A stretch of 64,000 bases of DNA from Streptomyces sp. Y2F8-2 (GCF_014905555.1 NZ_BNGS01000001.1:620001-684000), one strand, 5' to 3'. Shown: positions 28,709-38,436, counted from the stretch's first letter. Made by a program: numbers and translations. Notes: a model not told the origin generated them from the sequence alone.

Positions 28709-31700
28709 TCACAGTGCCGGCAGCTCCGGGGGCTGTTTCGCCGGACGTTCCTCCAGTGCCGCCAGTGCCAGACGGATCGCCTCGTCCAACTGCGTGTCGC
28801 GGTCCGCCGCGTGGTCCTGCGGGGCCTGGACCACCTCGACGTCGGGATCGACGCCGTGGTTCTCCACGTCCCACCCGTACCCCTCCATCCAGAAGGCGTA
28901 CTTGGGCTGGGTCACCAGAGTGCCGTCGACCAGCCGGTACTTGCTGTCGATCCCGATGACACCGCCCCACGTCCGCGTCCCGACCACCGGGCCGATGCCG
29001 AGCGCCTTGATGGCCGCGTTGACGATGTCGCCGTCCGAGCCGGAGAACTCGTTGGCGACCGCGACGACGGGCCCGCGCGGCGCGTCCTCCGGGTAGCTGT
29101 ACGGCCGTAGTCCGCGCGGCAGGTCCCAGCCCACGATCCGCCGCGCCAGTTTCTCCACGACCAGTTGGGAGGTGTGGCCGCCCCGGTTCTCCCGGACGTC
29201 CACGACCAGCCCCTCCCGGGCGACCTCGACCCGCAGGTCACGGTGGAGCTGCGCCCACCCGGAGCCCACCATGTCCGGCACGTGCAGATACCCGAGCCGC
29301 CCGCCGGACCTCTCGTGCACGTACGCCCGCCGGTCCGCCACCCAGGCGTGGTACCTGAGCGGCTCCTCGTCGGCGATCGGGACGACGACGGCGTACCGCA
29401 GGTCGCCCCCGCCCGCCGGCGAGACCGTCAGCTCCACCGGTTTGCCGGCCGTCCCCACCAGCAGCGGCCCGGGCCCGGTCACCGGATCCACCGGACGCCC
29501 GCCGACCGCGACGATCGCGTCACCGGCCCGTATCGCCACCCCGGGCGCGGCCAGCGGTGCCTGGGCGTCGGGGTCGGAGGTCTCCGAGGGCAGCACCCGG
29601 TCGACGCGCCAACTGCCGTCCGCGTGCCGGGAGATGTCGGCGCCGAGCAGTCCCTGCCGCCGGTCGTGGCCCGGTCCGTAGCCGTGGGGAAGGACGTACG
29701 CGTGCGAGGTGCCCAGCTCGCCCTGCACCTCCCACAGCAGGTCGACCAGGTCGTCGTGGGTGGCGACCCGCTCGAGCACCGGCCGGTACCGGTCCAGTAC
29801 GCCGTCCCAGTCGACGCCGCCCAGGTCGGGCCGCCAGAAGTTGTCCCGCATGATCCGGCCGGTCTCGTCGAACATCTGCCGCCACTCGGCCGCCGGATCG
29901 ACGGTCTGCCGGATGCGCGACAGGTCGACGGTGATGTTCGCGTCGGAGTCGTCGTCGTTCGGGGCGCGCCGGTCGCTGGGGACGACCTTGAGCTTGCCGT
30001 CGGTCCACAGCAGCACCCGCTTGCCGTCGCCGGTGACCGAGAAGTGGTCGGCGTCCGAGGCGAGGTGCTCGATGCGCTGCTGGACGAGGTCGTACCGCTC
30101 CAGCTCGCTCCTGGGGTCGGGATCGTCGGGCGTGGCGCGGGAGGCGCCGAGGACGCCGCGCACCGGGTGCCGCAGCCACAGCACCCCGTCCTTGGCGGCG
30201 CGCAGCCCCGAGTAGCGCGCGGCCTCCACCGGGAACGGCACGATCCGGTCGGCGAGGCCCTCCAGGTCGACGCGGGTGGTCGGCGCGCCTTCGCTGTCGG
30301 GTGTCTCGTCCTTGTCGGGCGTCTCGAAGGGGCGGCCGTGCCGCTGCGGACCGAACGGGGACGGGGTGGTCGCGGCCAGCGTGATCAGGTGCGGCCGGGA
30401 GCCGCCCACGAAGGCGAGGTCGAAGACGTGGTCGTCGTACACCGGGTCGAAGGAGCGCGCCGAGAGGAACGCGAGGTGCTTGCCGTCCAGGGTGAACGCG
30501 GGCGCGTAGTCCCGGAACCGCAGCGGGGTCGCCTCGGTCACCGACAGGTCGGCCGTGTTGGCGAGTTTCAGGTGGCGCAGCGGGCGCGGCCCGGGGTGCG
30601 ACCAGGCCAGCCACGCGGAGTCGGGTGCGAAGACGAGCCCGCTGACCTCGCCGTCCTCACTGCGGTCGACCTCGCGCACCTCGCCGCTGTCCCGCTCGAC
30701 GAGCAGCACCCGCCCGTCGTGCGCGGCGACGGCCACCTTGCTGCCGTCGGGCGACACCGCGAGCCCCAGCACCCGCCCGAGCTGCCCTGCGGCGAGCCGT
30801 CGCGGGACGGCGCCGGGGGCGAGGCCGGTGGCGGGCGCGAACTCCAGCGCGTCGTCGCCCTCCGCGTCCGTCACCCACACCACCCACTCCTCGCCGTCCG
30901 CGCGGAAGGTGTGCGGCAGCCGGGCGCGCACGCCGTGCTCGGCGGCGAGCGCGCGGGCGGGTCCCGAACGGTGGGTCACCCAGTGGACGGCGCCGCGCAC
31001 CGAGACGGCGCTGCCGCGCCCGGTGTGGTCGGGCGAGGCGGCCCCGAACCAGCGCGAGGCGTCGACCGGATACGGCTGGAGGTCCACGCGCTGCCCGCCG
31101 AGCCGGATGTCGAGCGGCCTGGGCTCGGCGCCGTCGAGGTCGTCGAGGATCCACAGCCGGCCGGCGGAGGAGTACACGACCCGGGTGCCGTCGGTGGCCG
31201 CGTGGCGGGCGTAGAAGCCTCCCCCGCTCTCGACTCCTCCCCCACTCTCGACTCCTCCCCCACTCTCGACTTCGCTCGAGCGTGGGGACCCCCATGAGCG
31301 GGAGGACCCCCATGAGCGGGAGGTGCCCCCACCGGGCGTGTGCCGCCGCAGGTCGGAGCCGTCGGCGAGCGACGAGTACAGCGCCCCGACGCCCTCGTGG
31401 TCAGAGAGGAAGACGATACGGTCCCCCACCCACGACGGGTACTCGATGTTGCCGTCCAGGTCCTCGTGCAGCCGTGCGAACTCGCCGTTGCCCTCGCGGT
31501 CGATCCACAGCTTGCCGGCCGTGCCGCCCCGGTACCGCTTCCAGAGGGCGGCCTCGCGGGCCCCGGCGGACAGCAGCACGGTGTGCGGCCCGTACGCGAC
31601 CTCGCCGACGGGCCCGTACGGCAGCGTCGTGGCCGGTCCCCCGTCGAGCGGTACGGCGTGCGCCCAGGTGCGGCGCAGCGAGGCCTGACCGACCGTGCTG

Positions 31701-32020
31701 AGCGCGAGCACGTCTCCGTCGGGGGTCCAGCCGCGCACCTGTGTCTTCCAACTCCCCCAGTGCGTGAGGCGCTTGGCGGGCCCGCCGTCGATCGGCGCGA
31801 TGTGCACCTCGGGGGCGCCGTCGCGGGTGGAGGTCCAGGCGACGGTCGTGCCGTCCGGGGAGATGCGGGGGTGGTTCACGGGTATGTTGTCGGCGCTGAC
31901 CCGCCAGGCGCGGCCGCCGTCGAGTGGGGCGACCCAGACGTCGTCCTCGGCGGTGAAGGCGACCAACTCGCCGTGCAGGTGCGGGAAACGGAGATACGCG
32001 GGCGATGCGGACTGAGTCAC
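28709..32020 (-). CDS. Tricorn-like S41 protease
   Basis: A 1103-residue tricorn protease homolog. Domains in order: six-bladed N-terminal beta-propeller (about 1-320), a second propeller (about 320-660), a helical C1/PDZ region (about 740-890 with GVAIRAGDAIVAVGG), and the S41 catalytic domain (about 890-1085). The nucleophile Ser lies in NEFSGSDGD, with the oxyanion region VDVRENRGGHT and TRTWGGVIGI. It degrades peptides downstream of the proteasome or Lon/Clp in the cytoplasm. Residues about 228-262 are a low-complexity Ser/Gly insertion (repeats of SRSWGS and VESGGG) caused by a palindromic repeat at 31227-31330. GTG start. Confidence 0.92.
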   Translation of the reverse strand: MTQSASPAYLRFPHLHGELVAFTAEDDVWVAPLDGGRAWRVSADNIPVNHPRISPDGTTVAWTSTRDGAPEVHIAPIDGGPAKRLTHWGSWKTQVRGWTPDGDVLALSTVGQASLRRTWAHAVPLDGGPATTLPYGPVGEVAYGPHTVLLSAGAREAALWKRYRGGTAGKLWIDREGNGEFARLHEDLDGNIEYPSWVGDRIVFLSDHEGVGALYSSLADGSDLRRHTPGGGTSRSWGSSRSWGSPRSSEVESGGGVESGGGVESGGGFYARHAATDGTRVVYSSAGRLWILDDLDGAEPRPLDIRLGGQRVDLQPYPVDASRWFGAASPDHTGRGSAVSVRGAVHWVTHRSGPARALAAEHGVRARLPHTFRADGEEWVVWVTDAEGDDALEFAPATGLAPGAVPRRLAAGQLGRVLGLAVSPDGSKVAVAAHDGRVLLVERDSGEVREVDRSEDGEVSGLVFAPDSAWLAWSHPGPRPLRHLKLANTADLSVTEATPLRFRDYAPAFTLDGKHLAFLSARSFDPVYDDHVFDLAFVGGSRPHLITLAATTPSPFGPQRHGRPFETPDKDETPDSEGAPTTRVDLEGLADRIVPFPVEAARYSGLRAAKDGVLWLRHPVRGVLGASRATPDDPDPRSELERYDLVQQRIEHLASDADHFSVTGDGKRVLLWTDGKLKVVPSDRRAPNDDDSDANITVDLSRIRQTVDPAAEWRQMFDETGRIMRDNFWRPDLGGVDWDGVLDRYRPVLERVATHDDLVDLLWEVQGELGTSHAYVLPHGYGPGHDRRQGLLGADISRHADGSWRVDRVLPSETSDPDAQAPLAAPGVAIRAGDAIVAVGGRPVDPVTGPGPLLVGTAGKPVELTVSPAGGGDLRYAVVVPIADEEPLRYHAWVADRRAYVHERSGGRLGYLHVPDMVGSGWAQLHRDLRVEVAREGLVVDVRENRGGHTSQLVVEKLARRIVGWDLPRGLRPYSYPEDAPRGPVVAVANEFSGSDGDIVNAAIKALGIGPVVGTRTWGGVIGIDSKYRLVDGTLVTQPKYAFWMEGYGWDVENHGVDPDVEVVQAPQDHAADRDTQLDEAIRLALAALEERPAKQPPELPAL
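31227..31330. repeat. Expanded in-frame palindromic repeat inside the tricorn gene
   Basis: Three copies of a 17-bp unit with CTCCCCCACTCTCGACT, a CTCGAC/CTCGAG centre, then two copies of an 18-bp unit with GAGCGGGAGGACCCCCAT. The whole tract is read in frame as Ser/Gly-rich repeats between two propeller strands. Confidence 0.85.
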
Positions 32021-32091
32021 CAGGTCACCCTAAGCAGCGAGCGCGGTCCCGAACAGGGGGCTTCCCCACTTGCCTGCGTCGCATGCGTCCG

Positions 32092-32658
32092 TCACTTGCC
32101 CTGAACCGGCCAGCAGGTGGGGTCGCCCTGGCACCAGATGGTCCTGGTGACGGTGACCGTGACCGTGGGCCCGGGCCGTCCGGGGCCGGTCGGGTTGCCG
32201 GCGGGCGGACGGGGCGTGCCGCCCTGGCAGTCGCCGAGGCCGCTGACGTGGAACAACTCCTTGCCGCCCACGGTGGCCCTGAGGTCCCCGCGGACGCACC
32301 TGCCGTCGACGGCGCGGGTAACCCGGCCCTTGACGGTGATGTCCTTGCCGTCGTCCGTCTGCCCCTTGCAGTCGACGGTGACGACGGCGGTCTCGCTCGC
32401 CGAGGGCGCCGAGCCGGACGTGCCCCTCGTGCCGGCCCCGCCGCCGTAGTCGCCCGAGCAGCTCAGCCAGCGCACCTTCACATGCTGCCGCTGAAGCTCC
32501 TTGGTGGCGGTCTGGTCCGTGGTGTACGCCACCGACGCGGAACTGAGATCACCGGGTTGGCAGGCCACGGCCCCGCCCACGGCCACCACCGCGAGGCCGG
32601 TGACCGCGGCGAGCCGTCGTGAGCCGGGTCGTCGCCCGATGCGCCGCAATGCCCCCAT
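32092..32658 (-). CDS. Probable lipoprotein of unknown function
   Basis: A 188-residue exported protein. The N-terminus has arginines, a hydrophobic run (LAAVTGLAVVAVGGAVAC) and a lipobox-like AVAC, suggesting lipidation at about Cys33 after secretion, although the -3 position is not the usual Leu. The mature part has several cysteines (WLSCSGDYG, VDCKGQ, GRCVRGD, GDCQGG, IWCQGDPTC), probably disulphide-bonded, and a Pro/Gly/Thr-rich stretch near the C-terminus. No family is recognised. It lies 71 nt upstream of the tricorn gene on the same strand. Confidence 0.7.
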   Translation of the reverse strand: MGALRRIGRRPGSRRLAAVTGLAVVAVGGAVACQPGDLSSASVAYTTDQTATKELQRQHVKVRWLSCSGDYGGGAGTRGTSGSAPSASETAVVTVDCKGQTDDGKDITVKGRVTRAVDGRCVRGDLRATVGGKELFHVSGLGDCQGGTPRPPAGNPTGPGRPGPTVTVTVTRTIWCQGDPTCWPVQGK

Positions 32659-32722
32659 GAAGGGCAGCGTGCCACTCCCGCAGCGCAGACGGTAGAGCGC
32701 ATACGGCCACGCGAGCGCCCCG

Positions 32723-32799
32723 CCGTCAGCCTCGCCGCACCATCAGCCTCCCCGCGCCGTCAGCCTCCCCGCCCCGTCGGCCTCCCCGCGTCGTCAGCC
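32723..32799. repeat. 17-bp tandem repeat (about 4.5 copies)
   Basis: Units starting at 32723, 32740, 32757, 32774 and 32791 contain CCGTCAGCCTCCCCGC with small changes. The last partial copy overlaps the end of the VOC gene. Confidence 0.8.
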
Positions 32800-33186
32800 G
32801 CGCAGCAGCAGCCACTGCTGAAGTTCCACCAGATTGCCCTCCGGGTCCTTCAGGTGGGCGACGCGCATGCGGTCGGTCATGGGGGCCGGGCCGTGCAGCA
32901 GGGTCGCGCCGCGGGAGGTGATCTCGGCGCAGTACGCGTCCAGGTCGTCCACGCGAAGCACCACCAGCGACCGGTGGCCCGTGGCCTCGTCGCCCAGTTC
33001 GCCGAGGACCTGAGCCATCATCGCCCGGTCCTGGAGCGCGATGCCCGCGGAGCCGGTGGCCGGGCTGAACTTCTCGTACGGCCCGTCGGCCGCGCCCGAC
33101 TGCGGCTTGAGGCCGAGGACGTCGGCGTAGAAGCGGTAGCAGGCCGGGAAGTCCGAGACCAGCAGCCGCACTTGGGCGAGTTCCAT
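32794..33186 (-). CDS. VOC (glyoxalase/bleomycin-resistance fold) protein
   Basis: A 130-residue single VOC protein with two beta-alpha-beta-beta-beta modules. It starts MELAQVRLLVSDFPACYRFYADVLGL and ends VAHLKDPEGNLVELQQWL, where the conserved D-P-x-G-N and Glu provide a metal-ligand position. The function within this diverse superfamily (lyase, dioxygenase, antibiotic binding) cannot be decided. Separate transcription from rsmE (44 bp gap) is uncertain. Confidence 0.88.
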   Translation of the reverse strand: MELAQVRLLVSDFPACYRFYADVLGLKPQSGAADGPYEKFSPATGSAGIALQDRAMMAQVLGELGDEATGHRSLVVLRVDDLDAYCAEITSRGATLLHGPAPMTDRMRVAHLKDPEGNLVELQQWLLLRG

Positions 33187-33230
33187 GGCGTTCCCCCGGT
33201 GGCTCGATGGATCCGTTGGAGATCCGTGCG

Positions 33231-33980
33231 TCAGGACCAGCGGCCCGTGCGGCCGAGCAGCAGCGCGGCCGCCGCGGTGCCGGCGGTCGATGTACGAAGG
33301 ACACTACGCCCGAGGACGTACGCCTTCGCACCGGCTTCCCGGAACAGCGCCAACTCCTCGGAGGAGATGCCGCCTTCGGGCCCGACGACCAGCACGATCT
33401 CCCCCTCGGCGGGGAGTTGGGCGGTGGCGAGCGGCTCGCTGCCGTACTCGAAGTCCGAGTGGAGCACGGCGGCGAAGTCGGCTTTGGCGAGAAGTGCGGC
33501 AACCTGCTTGGTGGTCGCCGCGTCCGCGACCTCCGGGAAGCGCACCCGGCGCGACTGCTTGCCCGCCTCGCGGGCGGTGGCCCGCCACTTGCCGAGTGCC
33601 TTCAGCCCGCGGTCGCCCTTCCACTGGGTGATGCACCGGGAGGCCTGCCAGGGGACGATCGCGTCGACGCCGACCTCGGTCATGGTCTCCACGGCCAGCT
33701 CACCGCGGTCGCCCTTGGGGAGGGCCTGGACGACGGTGATACGGGGAGACTCCAGGGGCTCCTCGTTCACCCCGTGCATGTGGACGACCAACCGGTCCTT
33801 GCCCTCGGTGTCGACGACCTCGCACTCCGCCCACCGCCCGGCGCCGTCGGTCAGCACGACGGTCTCCCCCGGGCGCAGCCGCTTCACGGACACCGCATGG
33901 CGTCCCTCGGGGCCGTCCAGGACGTACCGTCCTCCGGAACCGGCCCGGAAGTCCTCCACCACGAACACCGGAGCCGTCAT
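33231..33980 (-). CDS. rsmE: 16S rRNA m3U1498 methyltransferase
   Basis: A 249-residue RsmE-type SPOUT methyltransferase acting on 16S rRNA U1498. The N-terminal PUA-like RNA-binding domain (about 1-75) begins FVVEDFRAGSGGRYVLDGPEGRHAVSVKRLR. The SPOUT knot contains GPEGGISSEE and LGRSVLRTSTAGTAA. ATG overlaps the stop of the nitronate monooxygenase gene (ATGA). In many actinobacteria rsmE follows dnaJ/hrcA closely; here the oxygenase is interposed. Confidence 0.94.
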   Translation of the reverse strand: MTAPVFVVEDFRAGSGGRYVLDGPEGRHAVSVKRLRPGETVVLTDGAGRWAECEVVDTEGKDRLVVHMHGVNEEPLESPRITVVQALPKGDRGELAVETMTEVGVDAIVPWQASRCITQWKGDRGLKALGKWRATAREAGKQSRRVRFPEVADAATTKQVAALLAKADFAAVLHSDFEYGSEPLATAQLPAEGEIVLVVGPEGGISSEELALFREAGAKAYVLGRSVLRTSTAGTAAAALLLGRTGRWS

Positions 33981-35050
33981 CGCCCGGCACCCCCCGTCGA
34001 CAACGCTGTCGCCGCCTCCTGAACCTCCGCGACCAGCACCTCCACCAGCCGGCCGGCGGGCAGGTCCCGCGCCAGGCGGTGGCCCTGGCCCGCCCACAGG
34101 GCCATGCCCTGCGCGTCACCGGCCTTGGCGGCCGCCTTGCGCAGGGGGGAGGTGAGGTGGTGGATCTCGGGGTACGCGGCGGGCGCGTAGGGGCCGTGTT
34201 CGCGCATGAACCTGTTGACCAGCCCGCGCGCCGGGCGTCCGGAGAAGGCCCGGGTCAGCTCGGTGCGGACGAAGTGGGGGTCGGTCAGCGCCTGCTTGTG
34301 CGCGGAGTGGGCACCGGACTCGGGCGTGGCCAGGAACGCGGTGCCGAGCTGTGCGGCGCTCGCGCCCGCGGCGAGGACGGCGGCGATCTGGCTGCCGCAC
34401 ATGATGCCTCCGGCGGCGACGATCGGAATGCTCACGGTCTCGCGGACCTGGGCGAGGAGCGAGAGCAGCCCTATGCCGGCGCCGTCGTTCTCGTGACTGT
34501 CCCGGTGGGTGCCCTGGTGGCCGCCGGCCTCGAGGCCCTGCGCGATCACCGCGTCGGCGCCCGCCTCCTGCACGGCCAGGGCCTCCTCTGCGGTGGTCGC
34601 GGTGACCAGGGTGAGGGTGCCCAGGCGACGCAGGGAGGCCAGGACGTCCGGGGCCGGGACCCCGAAGTGGAAGGAGACCACGGGGACCGGGTCGTCGAGG
34701 AGGACGGCGAGCTTGGCGTCGTAGCCGTCGTCGCGGCCGCTGTCGCGATCGCCCAGCTCGGTCTCGTACCAGGTGGCCTCGCCGGCGAGCTGGTTGGCGT
34801 ACACCTCGACGGCGGCCGGGTCGGCATACTCGGGCTGCGGCATGAAGACGTTCACGCCGAAGGGGCGGTGGGTCAGCCCGCGGAGCTGCTTGATCTCCTG
34901 GTACATCCCGTCGGCGGTCTTGTACCCGGCGGCGAGGAAACCCAGGCCGCCGGCCTCGGACACGGCGGCGGCGAGCTGCGGCACGGAGGCGCCGCCCGCC
35001 ATGGGGGCCTGCACGATCGGGTGCGGGAAGAGATCGGTCAGGGAGGACAT
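33977..35050 (-). CDS. Nitronate monooxygenase (class I-like)
   Basis: A 357-residue FMN-dependent TIM-barrel enzyme of the NMO/2-nitropropane dioxygenase family. Seen: the N-terminal PIVQAPMAGGASVPQLAAAVSEAGGLGFL, GVNVFMPQ, QGLEAGGHQGTH, and the phosphate-binding IVAAGGI and AQLGTAFLATPES. The histidine in GGHQG and the overall length fit class I. Such enzymes oxidise propionate-3-nitronate, a toxic antimetabolite. It is coupled to rsmE by a 4-nt overlap; the reason for that pairing is not clear. Confidence 0.9.
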   Translation of the reverse strand: MSSLTDLFPHPIVQAPMAGGASVPQLAAAVSEAGGLGFLAAGYKTADGMYQEIKQLRGLTHRPFGVNVFMPQPEYADPAAVEVYANQLAGEATWYETELGDRDSGRDDGYDAKLAVLLDDPVPVVSFHFGVPAPDVLASLRRLGTLTLVTATTAEEALAVQEAGADAVIAQGLEAGGHQGTHRDSHENDGAGIGLLSLLAQVRETVSIPIVAAGGIMCGSQIAAVLAAGASAAQLGTAFLATPESGAHSAHKQALTDPHFVRTELTRAFSGRPARGLVNRFMREHGPYAPAAYPEIHHLTSPLRKAAAKAGDAQGMALWAGQGHRLARDLPAGRLVEVLVAEVQEAATALSTGGAGR

Positions 35051-35125
35051 GACGGCATGTTGTCACGTCTTTCGAACGAGTCCGAATCCACCGGTCCCGT
35101 CGCATACGCGGGAGGAAGGGCGGTC

Positions 35126-35249
35126 TGGGGGCGCAGCCCCCAGGGACGGCCGGCCCGGCGCCGGATGCCATCCAACGCCGGGTCCGACACCGTCAGCGCC
35201 CGTTGAACGCATCCTTCAACCGCGAGAACAACCCCTGCTGCCCCGGCTG
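35126..35249. repeat. Hairpin plus duplicated copy of the dnaJ2 3' end
   Basis: 35126-35146 holds GGGGGCGCAGCCCC, the same stem as at about 19960. Positions 35193-35249 are an exact 57-bp copy of the last 19 codons of dnaJ2 (35305-35361), in the same orientation and 112 bp away. The intervening segment contains CCGGGGGCCAACCCCCGG. Confidence 0.92.
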
Positions 35250-35304
35250 ACTGTGCCTGACCGGGGGCCAACCCCCGGACCCCCGGCCGACGCCGGCACT
35301 CGCC

Positions 35305-36441
35305 TCAGCGCCCGTTGAACGCATCCTTCAACCGCGAGAACAACCCCTGCTGCCCCGGCTGGAACTGCCCCTGTGGCCGCTCCTCGCCGCGGAGCTTCGC
35401 CAGCTCGCGCAGCAGTCGCTCCTGCTCGGGGTCCAGCTTGGTGGGCGTCTGGACCTCGACGTGGACGACCAGGTCGCCCCGGCCGCCGCCGCGCAGATGC
35501 GTGACACCGCGGTTGTGCAGCGGGATCGACTGCCCGGACTGCGTACCGGGACGGATGTCGACCTCCTCCAGGCCGTCCAGCGTCTCCAGCGGCACCTTCG
35601 TGCCGAGGGCCGCCGCCGTCATCGGGATGGTGACCGTGCAGTGCAGATCGTCGCCGCGGCGCTGGAACGTCTGGTGCGGCAGCTCGTGGATCTCGACGTA
35701 CAGGTCGCCGGCCGGACCGCCGCCGGGGCCGACCTCGCCCTCGCCCGCGAGCTGGATCCGTGTGCCGTTGTCGACACCGGCCGGGATCTTCACGGTGAGC
35801 GTCCGGCGCGAGCGCACCCGCCCGTCACCGGCGCACTCCGGGCACGGGTTCGGGACGATCGTGCCGAAGCCCTGGCACTGCGGGCACGGCCGGGAGGTCA
35901 TGACCTGGCCCAGGAAGGACCGGGTCACCTGGGAGACCTCACCGCGGCCACGGCACATGTCACACGTCTGCGCCGACGTACCGGGCGCGGCGCCCTCGCC
36001 GTTGCAGGTGTTGCAGACGACGGCCGTGTCGACCTGGATGTCCTTCGTCGTGCCGAAGGCCGCCTCGTCCAGCTCGACCTCGAGCCGGATCATCGCGTCC
36101 TGGCCCCGGCGGGTGCGCGAGCGCGGACCGCGCTGCGACGCCGTACCGAAGAACGCGTCCATGATGTCGGAGAAGTTCCCGAAGCCGCCCGCGCCGAAGC
36201 CGCCCGCGCCGGCGCCGCCCGACTGGGACAGCGGGTCGCCGCCGAGGTCGTAGACCTGCTTCTTCTGCGGGTCCGAGAGCACCTCGTACGCGGCGTTGAT
36301 CTCCTTGAACCGCTCCTGCGTCTTCGGATCGGGATTGACGTCCGGGTGCAGCTCGCGGGCGAGCCGGCGGAACGCCTTCTTGATCTCTTCCTGCGACGCG
36401 TCGCGGCGCACGCCGAGTACGGCGTAGTAGTCCGTGGCCAC
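35305..36441 (-). CDS. dnaJ2: Chaperone DnaJ (DnaJ2)
   Basis: A 378-residue type I J-protein, the cochaperone of DnaK. J domain about 1-68 with HPD in ELHPDVN; Gly/Phe region about 72-95; four zinc motifs [24 protein letters not shown] and CPECAGDG (about 142-207); C-terminal substrate-binding domain. The GTG start follows the hrcA stop with no gap, so the two are cotranscribed and controlled by HrcA through CIRCE. The last 57 bp are duplicated just downstream. This hrcA-linked copy corresponds to DnaJ2 of S. coelicolor; the dnaK-operon copy is elsewhere. Confidence 0.95.
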   Translation of the reverse strand: MATDYYAVLGVRRDASQEEIKKAFRRLARELHPDVNPDPKTQERFKEINAAYEVLSDPQKKQVYDLGGDPLSQSGGAGAGGFGAGGFGNFSDIMDAFFGTASQRGPRSRTRRGQDAMIRLEVELDEAAFGTTKDIQVDTAVVCNTCNGEGAAPGTSAQTCDMCRGRGEVSQVTRSFLGQVMTSRPCPQCQGFGTIVPNPCPECAGDGRVRSRRTLTVKIPAGVDNGTRIQLAGEGEVGPGGGPAGDLYVEIHELPHQTFQRRGDDLHCTVTIPMTAAALGTKVPLETLDGLEEVDIRPGTQSGQSIPLHNRGVTHLRGGGRGDLVVHVEVQTPTKLDPEQERLLRELAKLRGEERPQGQFQPGQQGLFSRLKDAFNGR

Positions 36442-37461
36442 TTACGACTCCGCCAGGATCTGTCCGACGTACCGTGCCACCGCTCGTACCGCTCCCATCG
36501 TTCCCGGGTAATCCATGCGGGTCGGTCCGACCACGCCGAGTTTCGCTACTGCCTCGCCGCCCGAACCGTAGCCCACGGAGACGATGGACGTGGAGTTGAG
36601 TCCTTCGTGCGCGTTCTCATGACCGATACGTACCCGCATGGCCGGATCCTTCGCCTCACCCAGCAGTTTGAGGAGCACGACCTGCTCCTCCAGCGCCTCC
36701 AGGACGGGGCGGATGGTGAGAGGGAAGTCATGCGCGAAGCGGGTCAGGTTCGCGGTGCCGCCGATCATCAGCCGTTCCTCGGTCTCCTCCACGAGCGTCT
36801 CCAGCAGCGTGGAGAGCACCGTCGAGACAGTGCCGCGGTCCTCCGGCTCCTCGAACGCCTCGGGCAGATCCTGCACGAGCTGCGGGACGTCCGCGAAGCG
36901 GCGGCCGGCGACCCGGCTGTTGAGCCGCGCGCGCAGGTCCGCGAGCGACGTCTCACCGAACGGCGCCGGGCAGTCGATCATGCGCTGCTCGACCCGGCCG
37001 GTGTCCGTGATCAGCACGAGCATCACACGCGCGGGTGCCATCGACAGCAGCTCGACATGGCGCACGGTCGAACGCGTCAGCGACGGGTACTGCACCACGG
37101 CGACCTGCCGGGTGAGCTGTGCGAGCAACCGCACCGTGCGCGCCACCACGTCGTCGAGGTCGACGGCGCCCTCCAGGAAGTTCTGGATCGCGCGGCGCTC
37201 GGGCGGGCTCATCGGCTTCACGGCCGCGAGCTTGTCGACGAAGAGGCGGTAGCCCTTGTCCGTGGGAATGCGTCCTGCGCTGGTGTGCGGCTGGGCGATG
37301 TACCCCTCGTCCTCCAGCGCGGCCATGTCGTTCCGGACGGTGGCCGGGGAGACGCCGAGGTTGTGCCGCTCGGTGAGGGCCTTGGAACCCACCGGCTCTT
37401 CGGTGCCGACGTAGTCCTGGACGATGGCGCGCAACACCTCGAGCCTGCGTTCACTGAGCAT
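36442..37461 (-). CDS. hrcA: Heat-inducible transcription repressor HrcA
   Basis: A 339-residue HrcA repressor of class I heat-shock genes. The N-terminal winged helix has [28 protein letters not shown] and [18 protein letters not shown]. The central GAF-like domain and the C-terminal segment ([20 protein letters not shown]) are typical. ATG at 37461 is favoured by GGAGG 8 nt upstream; a GTG three codons earlier is possible. It binds the CIRCE element at 37502-37528, 41 nt before the start, so it is autoregulated. Confidence 0.97.
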   Translation of the reverse strand: MLSERRLEVLRAIVQDYVGTEEPVGSKALTERHNLGVSPATVRNDMAALEDEGYIAQPHTSAGRIPTDKGYRLFVDKLAAVKPMSPPERRAIQNFLEGAVDLDDVVARTVRLLAQLTRQVAVVQYPSLTRSTVRHVELLSMAPARVMLVLITDTGRVEQRMIDCPAPFGETSLADLRARLNSRVAGRRFADVPQLVQDLPEAFEEPEDRGTVSTVLSTLLETLVEETEERLMIGGTANLTRFAHDFPLTIRPVLEALEEQVVLLKLLGEAKDPAMRVRIGHENAHEGLNSTSIVSVGYGSGGEAVAKLGVVGPTRMDYPGTMGAVRAVARYVGQILAES

Positions 37462-37501
37462 CGCGCACACCTCCAGCGGTCATGTCCCCTTGGCGCTTCC
37501 C

Positions 37502-37528
37502 CTGGCACTCTGCACTTGCGAGTGCCAG
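37502..37528. promoter_or_regulatory. CIRCE operator
   Basis: Perfect 9-bp arms CTGGCACTC and GAGTGCCAG around a 9-bp spacer: the classical HrcA binding site, with two base changes from the TTAGCACTC consensus arm. Confidence 0.95.
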
Positions 37529-37658
37529 CATTCCCCGCCCCAGTGTACGGCTGTCGGGTACACACCCGGCAAGGGCGGGCGCCGGTGCCGTGCCGAGGTG
37601 TTACCGACCCGTACCGGCCTGTCCTGCCGGGTGGGGCGCCTGCGGATAGCGTCGCCGT

Positions 37659-38402
37659 ATGACGGTGTGGTGGGAAGGGTCGGGGTGGGAGGCGCTCGGG
37701 GCGCGTGCGGGGCGGACCAGGCTGCCGGTCTGGGACTGCACGGCCGGGCTGGTGGTGGGCGACGACGCGGCGCTGCTGGTCGACGCCGGATCGAGCCGGG
37801 CCGAGGGCGCGCGCTTGCGCGGCGCGGCGGAGCGGCTGCTGGAGCCGCTCGGCGGAGACCGGCGTGTGACGCATCTCGCGCTCACCCATCCGCACTTCGA
37901 CCATGTCTTCGGGGCGGCGGCGTTCGCGGGCGCGGAGGTGTTCGGAGCGGTGGGCATCGACAGGGTGCTCGCGTACGGGCGGGGGGAACTGGTCGCGGAC
38001 GCGGTCCGCAACGGCCTGGACCCCGCGGAGGCGGCCGAGGCGGCGGACGCACTGGTCCGCCCGCACCACCAGGTCTCCGGCGAGTGGACGCTGGACCTGG
38101 GCGGGGTCCAGGTGCTGCTGGCGAATGTGGGCCCGGGCCACACGGCCCACGATCTGGTGGTGTTCGTCCCCGGGGACCCCGGGTTCCCGGAAGTGGTCTT
38201 CTGCGGGGACCTGGTGGAGGAGTCCGGCGAGCCTCAGTCGGGCCCGGACGCGATCCCCTCGCACTGGCCGGCGGCCCTGGACCGGCTGCTGGAGCTGGGC
38301 GGCGAGGACGCGGCGTACGTGCCGGGGCACGGGGCGGTGGTGGACGCGGGGTTCGTACGGGCCCAGCGCGACGAGTTGGCGGCACGCTTCGGCGTGTCGT
38401 AG
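37659..38402 (+). CDS. MBL-fold metallo-hydrolase
   Basis: A 247-residue metallo-beta-lactamase-fold hydrolase. The zinc motif THPHFDH lies at about 75-81, with GHTAHDLVV, the bridging Asp in CGDLVEES and the final His in VPGHGAVVD. There is no signal peptide. It resembles the glyoxalase II/quorum-lactonase-like group; the substrate is unknown. Divergent from hrcA and 34 nt before the DUF3097 gene. Confidence 0.9.
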   Translation: MTVWWEGSGWEALGARAGRTRLPVWDCTAGLVVGDDAALLVDAGSSRAEGARLRGAAERLLEPLGGDRRVTHLALTHPHFDHVFGAAAFAGAEVFGAVGIDRVLAYGRGELVADAVRNGLDPAEAAEAADALVRPHHQVSGEWTLDLGGVQVLLANVGPGHTAHDLVVFVPGDPGFPEVVFCGDLVEESGEPQSGPDAIPSHWPAALDRLLELGGEDAAYVPGHGAVVDAGFVRAQRDELAARFGVS

Positions 38403-38436
38403 CACCTCGAGGGCGTCTTCTCCTATCGTCACTCGA

